Part shown: one piece after another, positions 43,793 through 51,761 of the stretch
Layout of the letters: each line of letters begins with the position of its first letter
Numbering within the stretch: position 1 is the stretch's first letter
NCBI GenBank assembly: GCA_913051545.1
Contig: CAJXCD010000002.1
Coordinates: 62,001 to 126,000, forward strand
DNA: 64,000 nt
Source of the DNA: an uncultured Chloroflexota bacterium
GTDB lineage: Bacteria; Chloroflexota; Dehalococcoidia; Lucifugimonadales; CAJXCD01
Reading direction: 5' to 3'
Position numbers and translations under genes: made by a program
The notes under the pieces: generated by a model
The model's input: only the letters and a program-made list of their open reading frames with translations
What the model was told of the DNA's origin: nothing
The model's database searches: none

Positions 43793-45117
43793 TGATCTTG
43801 GGCGGCGGACTAGCGGGTATGTCTGCTGCGTTATCACTTTTGGAAAAAGGTTTCGATGTAACTCTTGTTGAAAGACGACCATTTTTGGGAGGACGAGTAT
43901 TTTCTTTCCAAGACCCCGAGACTGGTTTAGAGGTTGATAATGGGCAACACGTATTTTTGGGATGCTGTAGCTATTACATCAGGTATCTTAAATTAATAGG
44001 ATCCTATGTCAATACACATATACAAGAAGGCATGAATATAGAGGTTGTTTCTGAATCTAAAAAGGGAGCACTCCGTAGTAGGCCTTTTTGGGGAAGGTTA
44101 CATTTATTACCTGCATTTATTAGGTATCCACACTTATCATTCACGGAAAAATTACTTGCTGCTTATTGCTTACTTAAAATCAGGTTTACTAATCGCAGTA
44201 AACAGCTAAGTCTGGATAACGAGTCTGCATATGATTGGTTTAGAAAAAATATGCAGTCTGAACGAATTATTAAAAACTTATGGAATGTCATCATCTTGCC
44301 GGCGCTTAATGACGGCGTTCGAAATGTTAGCGCGGATATGGCATTAATGGTTCTGCAAGACGGGATTCTAGGTACTCCAGCTGCATCGTCAGTGGGCTAT
44401 TCAAAAGTAGGTTTAACTACTTTGAATGGTGATCCGGCAGGTGCTCTAATTGAGGCGAATGGAGGAAAGATGAGGTTAGGTGTGGGGGTGAGGAATTTCA
44501 ATATGTGTAACGATCTTGTGAAAAGTGTAGTTTTAAGCGATGGTACTACTATTCAGGCTGATACTTATATAAGTGCACTCCCTCATCGTGTTTTAAGTAA
44601 ACTTATTTCTGTAGTTCCAAATATGGAGGAGATAGTTTCTAATCTGGAAACTTTGGAAGAATCTCCAATCATCGGGATTCATTTATGGTATGACAGACAG
44701 ATTATGGATGAGGATTTCTTGGCGTTCATAGATAGTCCAATCCAGTTCGTTTTCAACAAGAATAGTAACCAAGACACAACTGGATCATCTAATCAGTATA
44801 TATGTATTTCTCTCAGCGGTGCCTGGGAATACATTGACGTTCCCAAGGATGACCTAATTGAAAGATTCACTCGTGAAATGACTCGTCTTTTCCCTAGGGC
44901 GATGGAAGCTGTTGTTGTAAGGGCTTTGGTAGTTAAGGAACGAAGTGCAACTATCAGATGTATTCCGGGACACTATAAATTACGACCAGGTCAAGTGACA
45001 CCGGTACCAAATTTATTTTTGGCTGGGGATTGGACTGATACAGGCTGGCCTGCGACGATGGAGGGCGCGGTTCGTAGCGGCATTTTGGCAGCTGATCAAG
45101 TCATCAGTATCACGTGA
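43750..45117 (+). CDS. hpnE: Hydroxysqualene dehydroxylase HpnE
   Basis: HpnE is a FAD-dependent amine-oxidase/phytoene-desaturase-like enzyme that reduces hydroxysqualene to squalene. The FAD site VILGGGLAGMSAALSL and FLGGRVFSF are at the start, then EVDNGQHVFLGCC, and LFLAGDWTDTGWPATMEGAVRSG at the C-terminus. At 455 aa it is complete. The context of hpnC and hpnD before it supports HpnE rather than a carotene desaturase. The start overlaps hpnD and has no strong Shine-Dalgarno. A squalene-hopene cyclase gene is not in the window. Confidence 0.88.
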   Translation: MVCESNPDRKNTRIVILGGGLAGMSAALSLLEKGFDVTLVERRPFLGGRVFSFQDPETGLEVDNGQHVFLGCCSYYIRYLKLIGSYVNTHIQEGMNIEVVSESKKGALRSRPFWGRLHLLPAFIRYPHLSFTEKLLAAYCLLKIRFTNRSKQLSLDNESAYDWFRKNMQSERIIKNLWNVIILPALNDGVRNVSADMALMVLQDGILGTPAASSVGYSKVGLTTLNGDPAGALIEANGGKMRLGVGVRNFNMCNDLVKSVVLSDGTTIQADTYISALPHRVLSKLISVVPNMEEIVSNLETLEESPIIGIHLWYDRQIMDEDFLAFIDSPIQFVFNKNSNQDTTGSSNQYICISLSGAWEYIDVPKDDLIERFTREMTRLFPRAMEAVVVRALVVKERSATIRCIPGHYKLRPGQVTPVPNLFLAGDWTDTGWPATMEGAVRSGILAADQVISIT

Positions 45118-45134
45118 TGCACAATAAATTTGTA

Positions 45135-46217
45135 CTAACGCAGATCATTTCCTGGTAAATTTGCTATTCTAGATCCATCTCTGTCCATAACATATATTGT
45201 ACTTATTCCATTTTTAGTTGAGTGGAACGCTATTTTCTGGTGTTTATAAGACCATGAGAGTGAATTTTTTTCTTCGCTTGAAAAAGTCAATCTTTTTTCT
45301 ATAGATTTATCGGTGTGTATTGAGTAGATTTCTCTGTGACCATTACGGTCTGATAAGAAGAATATCTGCGATCCATCAGATGGCCAGACAGGGAATATGT
45401 CACCTGCTGCATTGCTGGTTAAGCGAATAGGGGAAGATCCGTCACGATTCATGATATATATTTCCCAATTCCCGTCCCTTCCTGAAGCGAAAGTAATTCG
45501 TGATCCATCTGGTGACCAGGATGGGAAAATATCTGTCATGTCGTTATTGGTTAACCTTTTCAATTTCCCCAAATACATATCTAGGACGTAAATCTCCCAA
45601 TTGTTACCACCTTGATACAAGTGTAATAGGATTTCTTTACCATCCGGTGACCATGAATAAACTAACTTTGGGATCGAAATTAGCGTTGAAGATGGTTCCG
45701 TGGTTCCATTCACAACTGCTGTTAATCCCTTCGTTTTACGAGATAAGTCTGTTCCATCAGATTTCATCACATATAATTCTTCCGTACCATCTCTATCAGA
45801 TATAAAACTAATTTTTTTACCATCCGGTGACCACATCGGCATATAGTCCCACGCTAAGGTGTTAGTAAGTCTAGATAACTTCAGGTTATCTATTTCTAGT
45901 ACGTAAATTTCGTGGTTCCTATCTCGGTTGGATGTGAAAACAATACTGTCACCATAAGGAGACCAAGAAGGGTATGTATCAGAACCCTTGTTGCTCGTTA
46001 ATCGTGTAAGTTTCCCATCCGAGTATCTAACTGAGTATATTTCGTTATTCCCATCTCGGTTGGATGTAAATAAAATATAATCTCCATCCGGTGACCATAG
46101 GGGATCATAGTCTGATGTGAGTTTCTCAAGGCTAATGTCTGATGGTGGATTAGTCTGATCAGCGCATCCTGTTACAATTACAGTTGCTATCAATATAGTT
46201 ATTAAAACTTTAGACAT
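45135..46217 (-). CDS. TolB-like lipoprotein with seven PD40 repeats
   Basis: The 360-residue product starts MSKVLITILIATVIVTGC, a lipoprotein signal. It then consists of about seven repeats of roughly 43 residues with the pattern WSPDGxxIxFxSxRDGNxEIYVM, the PD40/WD40-like beta-propeller seen in TolB. The repeats are also visible in DNA, as CATCCGGTGACCA recurs. Such proteins bind partners at the cell surface. It is convergent with hpnE, 17 bases away. Confidence 0.85.
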   Translation of the reverse strand: MSKVLITILIATVIVTGCADQTNPPSDISLEKLTSDYDPLWSPDGDYILFTSNRDGNNEIYSVRYSDGKLTRLTSNKGSDTYPSWSPYGDSIVFTSNRDRNHEIYVLEIDNLKLSRLTNTLAWDYMPMWSPDGKKISFISDRDGTEELYVMKSDGTDLSRKTKGLTAVVNGTTEPSSTLISIPKLVYSWSPDGKEILLHLYQGGNNWEIYVLDMYLGKLKRLTNNDMTDIFPSWSPDGSRITFASGRDGNWEIYIMNRDGSSPIRLTSNAAGDIFPVWPSDGSQIFFLSDRNGHREIYSIHTDKSIEKRLTFSSEEKNSLSWSYKHQKIAFHSTKNGISTIYVMDRDGSRIANLPGNDLR

Positions 46218-46308
46218 TTCTTACATACTTGTTTCTTTAATAATGAGTTGGTTGTAGATATAGTTTATTCAGGTGTGCTTTAGGATTTGATATCCAATGA
46301 GGGTTAAT

Positions 46309-46929
46309 TTATACTTGATCTCTCGATTTTGTAATCTTTGAACGTATAATCACCCATAATACTCCGGTAGCAATAACGATGGCTGTAAATATTATGGACA
46401 CCATTCCCAAATTTTCTGAGATAAATATTTCTATTGATTGTCCATAAATCATGATCATGAAGGCTATGAATATAAACCGAATTCCTCTCCCAATCAGTGA
46501 CACTAATATGAATAATCGGAGTTGAACGCCTAACATGCCGGCAGTAATAGCAAATAACTTATAGGGTAGAGGTGTTATTGCCGCTATTAATGTTGCCCAT
46601 ACACCATATTTTTGCAGCATGTTTGCTACTCTAGTAATCTTTCTTTCAGAGAAGAGTCGGTATAGAACAGGACGACCAATTAGTTTACCTATCCAATAGC
46701 CAACTATTGCACCAAGGATGGAAGATATTGTGGTAATAACCGCTAGGTACATAGCTATACCAGAGTTAGTAAGACTCATAATTATCAATAGTGGGTCAGG
46801 AGGGATTGGAGAAAATATCGCATCAGAGAAAGAGGTTAGTGCGAGTAGTAGTACTGCCCAGTCACTTTCAGCAAATCCAATTACCCAATTTTTAAGATCA
46901 TGCAAAGAATTTACTATCATTGGGTACAT
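46309..46929 (-). CDS. DedA/VTT-domain membrane protein (YqaA-like)
   Basis: The 206-residue membrane protein has the VTT/SNARE-associated layout. It includes FSDAIFSPIPPDPLLIIMSL, GAIVGYWIGKLIGRP and YGVWATLIAAITPLPYKLFAITAGMLGV, and about five hydrophobic segments. DedA proteins are linked to undecaprenyl phosphate and phospholipid flipping. It is the gene directly after pxpC, with only one base between. No clear functional link is seen. Confidence 0.82.
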   Translation of the reverse strand: MYPMIVNSLHDLKNWVIGFAESDWAVLLLALTSFSDAIFSPIPPDPLLIIMSLTNSGIAMYLAVITTISSILGAIVGYWIGKLIGRPVLYRLFSERKITRVANMLQKYGVWATLIAAITPLPYKLFAITAGMLGVQLRLFILVSLIGRGIRFIFIAFMIMIYGQSIEIFISENLGMVSIIFTAIVIATGVLWVIIRSKITKSRDQV

Positions 46930-48048
46930 TTAAGAAGGATTTTGCACCTCGAGCGCGAGGTCAAAACTTTCATTTCCAATAGTAGCCGTTACCTTACTTT
47001 CAACATGGTCTTCTTCGTTACGTATATTTGAAGTCAGTAAGTCGCCTTCTTTGTTTTTTACTTCAATGAATTTTCCTTCGATTTTTATGCCGACTGGCGG
47101 TGACTTTTGATCTGATATGGCTCGAAGTGCAGCGTTCTGAATGCGGAGGAGATTATGGGCTTCTGGTAATGTTACACACTTGAACCCCAACGATTGGCCT
47201 GGAACTGTCTGTGCAAGACGTCCAAGATCAACACTTATAACAGTTGCAATTTTTGCATATCCCCCTGTTGTGCCTCTGTCAGATAGAAGTATAATTGGAT
47301 TTCCATCACCTGGTACTTGAATTGTACCCGGTGGGTTGCCATCTGAAATCACGTCGGCCTTTTCACTATGTTTTATCCGTGGACCTTTAAGTTTGTAGCC
47401 CATTCTGTCCGACTGTTCCGAGATTGTATAACGAGAGCTGAGGAGAGTTGTGATAGCGTCGGAGTCAAAGCGATCCTGTTGTGGCCCAGGAATTATTCGT
47501 ATAGTGTGACGTCCCCCATACACGGGACTTTTATAACCTGGAGGTAACTGTAGTCCTGTAAAGTCGTGATCTAGTGGCGCTGTAGATAATATATCTCCAG
47601 TTGATAAAGGTCTGCCGTTGAGTCCACCTATGGAAGTTTTTAGGTAGGTAGACCTGCTTCCCATTACTAAAGGAACCTCTATTCCACCTGAGATTGTTAG
47701 GTAACTCCGGAATCCGTCAACTCGTTTACCAAATTTAAGCTCATCACCTTTTTCAACTTTCACGGCTTTCCATCCAGATATAGATTTACCGTTTAAGGTG
47801 GGAGATATATCCGCACCGGTTATTGCTATGAAAGTGGGTGATAGAAACTTTAGGTGTGGCCCAACGAGTGTAATTTCTATACCTGCCAAGTGCTGCTTAT
47901 TTCCTACTAGCAGGTTGGCCGAACGCATGGCGAATTCGTCCATGGCTCCAGATACTGGTACCCCGTAACGCTGATATCCGTATCGACCCAAGTCTTGAAT
48001 TGTACTCAGCATTCCTGGCTGGATAACTTTTATGATATCAATATTCAT
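46930..48048 (-). CDS. pxpC: 5-oxoprolinase subunit C (biotin-dependent carboxyltransferase family, KipA-like)
   Basis: PxpA, PxpB and PxpC together hydrolyse 5-oxoproline to glutamate with ATP. This subunit shows IKVIQPGMLSTIQDLGRYGYQRYGVPVSGAMDEFAMR, ITGADISPTLNG and SDRMGYKLKGP, the AHS2/KipA signature. It is 372 aa, longer than the usual 310-345, with an extra C-terminal segment of about 40 residues (from around FIEVKNKEGDLL). It is 11 bases after pxpB. Confidence 0.88.
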   Translation of the reverse strand: MNIDIIKVIQPGMLSTIQDLGRYGYQRYGVPVSGAMDEFAMRSANLLVGNKQHLAGIEITLVGPHLKFLSPTFIAITGADISPTLNGKSISGWKAVKVEKGDELKFGKRVDGFRSYLTISGGIEVPLVMGSRSTYLKTSIGGLNGRPLSTGDILSTAPLDHDFTGLQLPPGYKSPVYGGRHTIRIIPGPQQDRFDSDAITTLLSSRYTISEQSDRMGYKLKGPRIKHSEKADVISDGNPPGTIQVPGDGNPIILLSDRGTTGGYAKIATVISVDLGRLAQTVPGQSLGFKCVTLPEAHNLLRIQNAALRAISDQKSPPVGIKIEGKFIEVKNKEGDLLTSNIRNEEDHVESKVTATIGNESFDLALEVQNPS

Positions 48049-48059
48049 CTAAAGATTTA

Positions 48060-48788
48060 TCACCTGTGATTCTCTATATTTTCTCGAATTTTTTTGAAAT
48101 CATTTTCATTGTCTATTGGCACGAATTTTACGCTATCTCCTATTGAAACTAGAGTAGGCGGGTTGAGGGTTGAGTTAAACAGATTTAGGGGAGTTTTCCC
48201 GATAACATGCCACCCTCCTGGACTTTCCACAGGATAAATCCCGGTTTGTCCTTCCGCTATTGCTACTGATCCTTCAGGGATCGCATTTCTTGGAGTTTTA
48301 CGCCTTGGGATATGCAGTTTGCTATCTAAGGTCCCAAGGTAAGGAAATCCTGGAGTGAAACCGATCATATATGCTCTGTATAGTGTTTTGGAGTGAATGG
48401 ATATAATTTCTTTTTCTGAAAATTGTGTGCATTCCTCTATAAAATTCATATCAGGTCCGTATTCGCCCCCGTATAAGACTGGGATTTCTAAAATTTTACC
48501 GGTTGATTCCTTCACTGTACCTTGATGGGAAGCTGCTTTTTCTATCATTCTTGATAGATCTGACATCGAGATTTTTAGCGGGTTATATAGGATAAGTACT
48601 GAGGCGTAGGCAGGTACGATATCCAAAATACTTTCGGAGCGTTGATTATCAAGATTCTTTACAAGAGATAGTACGCGTTGGCTTGTTTGAGGGTCGATGC
48701 TGTTACCTAAGTAAACAGTGACTGCTCGATCTCCGGAAGGAACAATTTCAATATCTGGTTGGGAATCGTTTGGAGGGGTTGTTGTCAT
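48060..48788 (-). CDS. pxpB: 5-oxoprolinase subunit B (KipI/AHS1-like)
   Basis: The 242-residue protein has SGDRAVTVYLGN at the start, FTPGFPYLGTLDSKLHIPRRKTPR and GSVAIAEGQTGIYPVESPGGWHVIGKTP, all typical of the AHS1/KipI fold. It is the partner of PxpC in the 5-oxoprolinase complex. It follows pxpA by 14 bases. Confidence 0.9.
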   Translation of the reverse strand: MTTTPPNDSQPDIEIVPSGDRAVTVYLGNSIDPQTSQRVLSLVKNLDNQRSESILDIVPAYASVLILYNPLKISMSDLSRMIEKAASHQGTVKESTGKILEIPVLYGGEYGPDMNFIEECTQFSEKEIISIHSKTLYRAYMIGFTPGFPYLGTLDSKLHIPRRKTPRNAIPEGSVAIAEGQTGIYPVESPGGWHVIGKTPLNLFNSTLNPPTLVSIGDSVKFVPIDNENDFKKIRENIENHR

Positions 48789-48802
48789 GGAGTTATGCTC
48801 AA

Positions 48803-49567
48803 TTAAACTATTAGACTCAAGGGAGTTACATTGATCCCTTCAGAGTCAAGTTCTTCTCTAATTGCCTTGACCATCTTAGCAGCCCCAGGAGTGTCTCCGT
48901 GAACACAGAGGCTGTCTGTTTGGATATCAATCTCTTCACCACCTATAGATCTTACTTTTTGTTCCGTGATCATTTCAATGCTTCTATAGACCACATCATC
49001 TATATTGTGAATAACCGATCCAGGTATAGATCTGGACACTAAGCTTCCGTCAGGGTTTACTGATCTGTCTGCGAATGTTTCTTTAGCTATTCTTACCCCT
49101 ATTTGTTTAGCGATTTTAGCCCACTTAGACCCAGAGGGTACTATCAGAATCATGTCTGGATCTATATCTAAAATTGTCTGACATATCGAAGTCGCTAAAT
49201 CCTTGTCGTGTACGGCTCGATTGTACATCGCTCCATGTGGTTTAACGTGCTGTAGTTTTTTAGATTTAGTAAATGCTTGAAGGGCACCAATTTGATACGT
49301 TAAGTCGTTTCTCACTTCATCCGGTGATACTGACATGTCTCTTCTTCCAAATCCTTCAATGTCAGGGTAGCTAGGATGTGCACCGATCCCTACTTGGTTC
49401 TGTTCAGCTAAGTCTACGGTTGCTCTCATCCATGACGGTCCTCCAGCATGGAATCCACAGGCTATATTTGCTGAAGATATATATTTCATAATTTCTTCAT
49501 CCAGACCCATTTTGTACACACCAAAGCTTTCACCCACGTCAGAATTCAAATCCACTTTAATGTCCAT
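48803..49567 (-). CDS. pxpA: 5-oxoprolinase subunit A (LamB/YcsF family)
   Basis: The 254-residue protein has VDLNSDVGESFGVYKMG, SSANIACGFHAGGPSWM, GAHPSYPDIEGFGRRDM, HVKPHGAMYN and SLCVHGDTPGA, all LamB/YcsF signatures. PxpA removes the 5-oxoproline ring strain with ATP as part of the PxpABC complex. It is the first gene of the pxpABC-dedA unit; a -10 and a palindrome are seen upstream. Confidence 0.92.
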   Translation of the reverse strand: MDIKVDLNSDVGESFGVYKMGLDEEIMKYISSANIACGFHAGGPSWMRATVDLAEQNQVGIGAHPSYPDIEGFGRRDMSVSPDEVRNDLTYQIGALQAFTKSKKLQHVKPHGAMYNRAVHDKDLATSICQTILDIDPDMILIVPSGSKWAKIAKQIGVRIAKETFADRSVNPDGSLVSRSIPGSVIHNIDDVVYRSIEMITEQKVRSIGGEEIDIQTDSLCVHGDTPGAAKMVKAIREELDSEGINVTPLSLIV

Positions 49568-49600
49568 TCAAATGATCCTTCCTGCGATTTGTTTGACCAT

Positions 49601-49626
49601 ATTATATGCCAGTACGTTGCGTACTG
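49601..49626 (-). promoter_or_regulatory. Promoter and palindrome ahead of pxpA
   Basis: On the minus strand a TATAAT (49606-49601) lies about 35 bases before pxpA. Immediately upstream is CAGTACG-TTG-CGTACTG (49610-49626, plus-strand reading), a perfect 7-bp inverted repeat that would cover the spacer and -35 side. The remainder of the gap to 49816 shows no gene. A repressor site for the pxp operon is likely but inferred. Confidence 0.5.
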
Positions 49627-49816
49627 CTAAAAATCACCCAAATTATATTTAATGTCAATGAAATTAGTTAATCTAATAATTTTTAGAAAGTAACAATTTT
49701 AATGCAATGTATTTGTCTGGAGGGTTATTGCCTAGAGGGTTAGTGGTAATTTGTTGTACAATCTTTTGCATGCTCGTAATACATAGGATCGAGTATTGGG
49801 ATAAGGAGATTTACTA

Positions 49817-50041
49817 ATCGAAACAGGGCTAACACAAGATGGCATTAGGCTTACTATCGTTGGGATAAGTACGGCGTTTAGTTTACTTGTTTTCCTTACT
49901 ATAATAATTTCTATTCTTGGCAGGGTAGTAGCATTTTCTTCATCAAAGAAATTCGGTCGAAGTGGTGATTCAGATGAGTCGCGTAACAAGGCCATAGCAG
50001 CGGTGGCTGTCGTCACTGCTTTGAAAGTGCAAAAAAAGTGA
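49817..50041 (+). CDS. oadG: Sodium-pump decarboxylase gamma subunit (OadG-like) with probable ATC start
   Basis: This gene is missing from the ORF track. The frame starts after a TAA at 49802-49804 and has no ATG, GTG or TTG before the membrane segment. A strong Shine-Dalgarno AAGGAG (49803-49808) lies 8 bases before ATC at 49817. Translation from there gives 74 residues with the layout ETGLTQDGIRLTIVG, one membrane helix FSLLVFLTIIISILGRVV, a charged linker and a final AIAAVAVVTALKV. This matches OadG, including the I-A-A-I-x-A-A-V tail. OadG anchors the alpha subunit to the beta subunit and binds zinc. The beta subunit gene follows 63 bases later. A sequencing error of ATG to ATC is the main alternative. 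Confidence 0.72.
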   Translation: METGLTQDGIRLTIVGISTAFSLLVFLTIIISILGRVVAFSSSKKFGRSGDSDESRNKAIAAVAVVTALKVQKK

Positions 50042-50104
50042 ATGGTTTCAATCAAATTTGTTTTTGTGCTATCTCTAAGATCTTAATTTTGGTGTTGTGA
50101 CTGA

Positions 50105-51256
50105 ATGGATTTTACAAATTTACTTAATTCTTCAGGTTTAGCAAATCTCGAATGGCAGCAAGCGGTTCTTATCGCTGTAGGCCTCGCGTTTGTGTATCTG
50201 GCTGTCACAAGAGGTCGTGAGCCTTATGTGTTGTTGCCTATCGGACTTGGGGTAGTCATAACCAATTTGCCAGAAACGGGGCTGACTCAATTCGATGTTG
50301 GAGAAGGCGGACAACAAGAGTCAGGTATTTTTGGGATAATCCTACACTATGGATTGTCTCATTGGGATCTCTTGCCGCCACTCATATTTTTAGGTATAGG
50401 AGCGATGACAGATTTCGGGCCAGTAATAGCTAATCCTAAAACACTTTTACTTGGAGCAGCAGCGCAAGTAGGTATATTTGTTGCTTTTTGGGGCGCTCTG
50501 GCAACGGGATTATTCAATCTTGGAGAGGCTGCTTCTATAGGCATCATAGGTGGAGCTGATGGTCCTACTACTATTTTCCTGTCATCTGTCTTGGCTCCAG
50601 AAATATTGGGTATAACAGCCGTAGTTGCCTACACTTATATGGCTAGTGTTGTGTTTATTCAACCGCCCTTGATGAAGCTTCTTACTAGTGAGAGAGAACG
50701 AACTATAGTAATGAAGCCTCTTAGAGAAGTTTCACGGACTGAAAAAATGTTGTTCCCGATTATAGCTATGATTCTCATTATACTTGTCGTTCCTCAGTCA
50801 GCTCCGCTTATATCGATGTTCATGATGGGGAATCTGTTTAGGCAGAGTGGTGTAGTGCCGCGGTTAGCAGATGCTGCATCTAACGAGTTATTAAATCTAG
50901 CAACTATTTTTCTAATGCTCACGGTGGGCACCCAATTGACAGCAGCTCGAGTATTTGACATTAATACTATCGTCATACTCATATTGGGTGTTGTTGCCTT
51001 CTCGTGTGGAACGGTAGGGGGGTTGCTGTTCGCAAAATTTATGAACCTGTTTTTAAAGGAAAAAATAAACCCCTTAATTGGTTCTGCCGGGGTATCAGCT
51101 GTGCCAATGGCAGCTAGGATTTCACACCAGATTGGTCAAGAGGCAGATCCAAGTAACTACTTACTGTCACATGCGATGGGACCCAACGTTGCCGGGGTTA
51201 TAGGTTCCGCTGTTGTCGCAGGTGTGTTCATATCGCTTGTTGAGGGAGTTGTTTAG
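50105..51256 (+). CDS. oadB: Sodium ion-translocating decarboxylase beta subunit
   Basis: OadB/MmdB uses the free energy of biotin-carboxyl decarboxylation to pump sodium ions outward. The 383-residue membrane protein has PPLIFLGIGAMTDFGPVIANP, the conserved aspartate segment GIIGGADGPTTIFLSS, FIQPPLMKLLTS and SAVPMAARISHQIG. These are the family hallmarks. It is encoded between the gamma subunit and a biotin carrier protein. The carboxyltransferase alpha subunit is not in the window, so whether the substrate is oxaloacetate, methylmalonyl-CoA or another acid is unclear. Confidence 0.92.
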   Translation: MDFTNLLNSSGLANLEWQQAVLIAVGLAFVYLAVTRGREPYVLLPIGLGVVITNLPETGLTQFDVGEGGQQESGIFGIILHYGLSHWDLLPPLIFLGIGAMTDFGPVIANPKTLLLGAAAQVGIFVAFWGALATGLFNLGEAASIGIIGGADGPTTIFLSSVLAPEILGITAVVAYTYMASVVFIQPPLMKLLTSERERTIVMKPLREVSRTEKMLFPIIAMILIILVVPQSAPLISMFMMGNLFRQSGVVPRLADAASNELLNLATIFLMLTVGTQLTAARVFDINTIVILILGVVAFSCGTVGGLLFAKFMNLFLKEKINPLIGSAGVSAVPMAARISHQIGQEADPSNYLLSHAMGPNVAGVIGSAVVAGVFISLVEGVV

Positions 51257-51257
51257 T

Positions 51258-51704
51258 ATGGGCGATAAGCTGCAGGTAAAAGTTGGCGAAAAATTGTATA
51301 CAGTAGAAGTTATAGATTTAGACTCTAGCCCAGCAAAGGTGATCGTGGATGGGGAACTGGTAGAAGTTGATTTAGATTTAGGATCTGTCGGTGTTGAAAA
51401 TACGTCTAGTGAAGTTTCAGTTCCTCCGATAACTGAATCTACTCCTGACATAGTTGATACACCAGGTTCCGATACAGGATCGAATTCAAGTGCTAAGGTA
51501 TTTTCCACTCCAATGCCTGGCGTAATTGTATCCATCGCTGTGAAAGTCGGGGATTTGGTAGTTACAGGGGATGAAGTTTGTGTACTAGAGGCGATGAAGA
51601 TGCAACAAACTTTACGTGCTGACTGGACCGGTAAAGTTACCGCTGTACATGTACAGGCTGGGAGCCAATTATTGGCAGGGGATCCGATAGCTGAGTTAGG
51701 ATAA
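51258..51704 (+). CDS. Biotin carboxyl carrier protein of the sodium-pump decarboxylase
   Basis: The start ATG at 51258 has GAGGGAG 9 bases upstream, giving 148 aa; the track start at 51213 lies inside oadB. The N-terminal VGEKLYTVEVIDLD resembles the segment ahead of biotinyl domains, then a Pro/Ser/Thr-rich linker follows. The biotinyl domain TPMPGVIVSIAVKVGDLV ends with the biotin lysine in LEAMKMQQTL. It carries CO2 from the alpha subunit to OadB. It is the third gene of the oad unit, one base after oadB. Confidence 0.92.
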   Translation: MGDKLQVKVGEKLYTVEVIDLDSSPAKVIVDGELVEVDLDLGSVGVENTSSEVSVPPITESTPDIVDTPGSDTGSNSSAKVFSTPMPGVIVSIAVKVGDLVVTGDEVCVLEAMKMQQTLRADWTGKVTAVHVQAGSQLLAGDPIAELG

Positions 51705-51761
51705 TTTTAGTCCTCTAGTGCTCCATCGTAAGTAAACAATGAATTATTATGGAGGAATTCG

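Noticed and set aside
49732-50055. Minus-strand ORF of 107 aa
   Set aside because: It is the shadow of the OadG-like gene on the plus strand; it has no family features and would block the oad promoter region.
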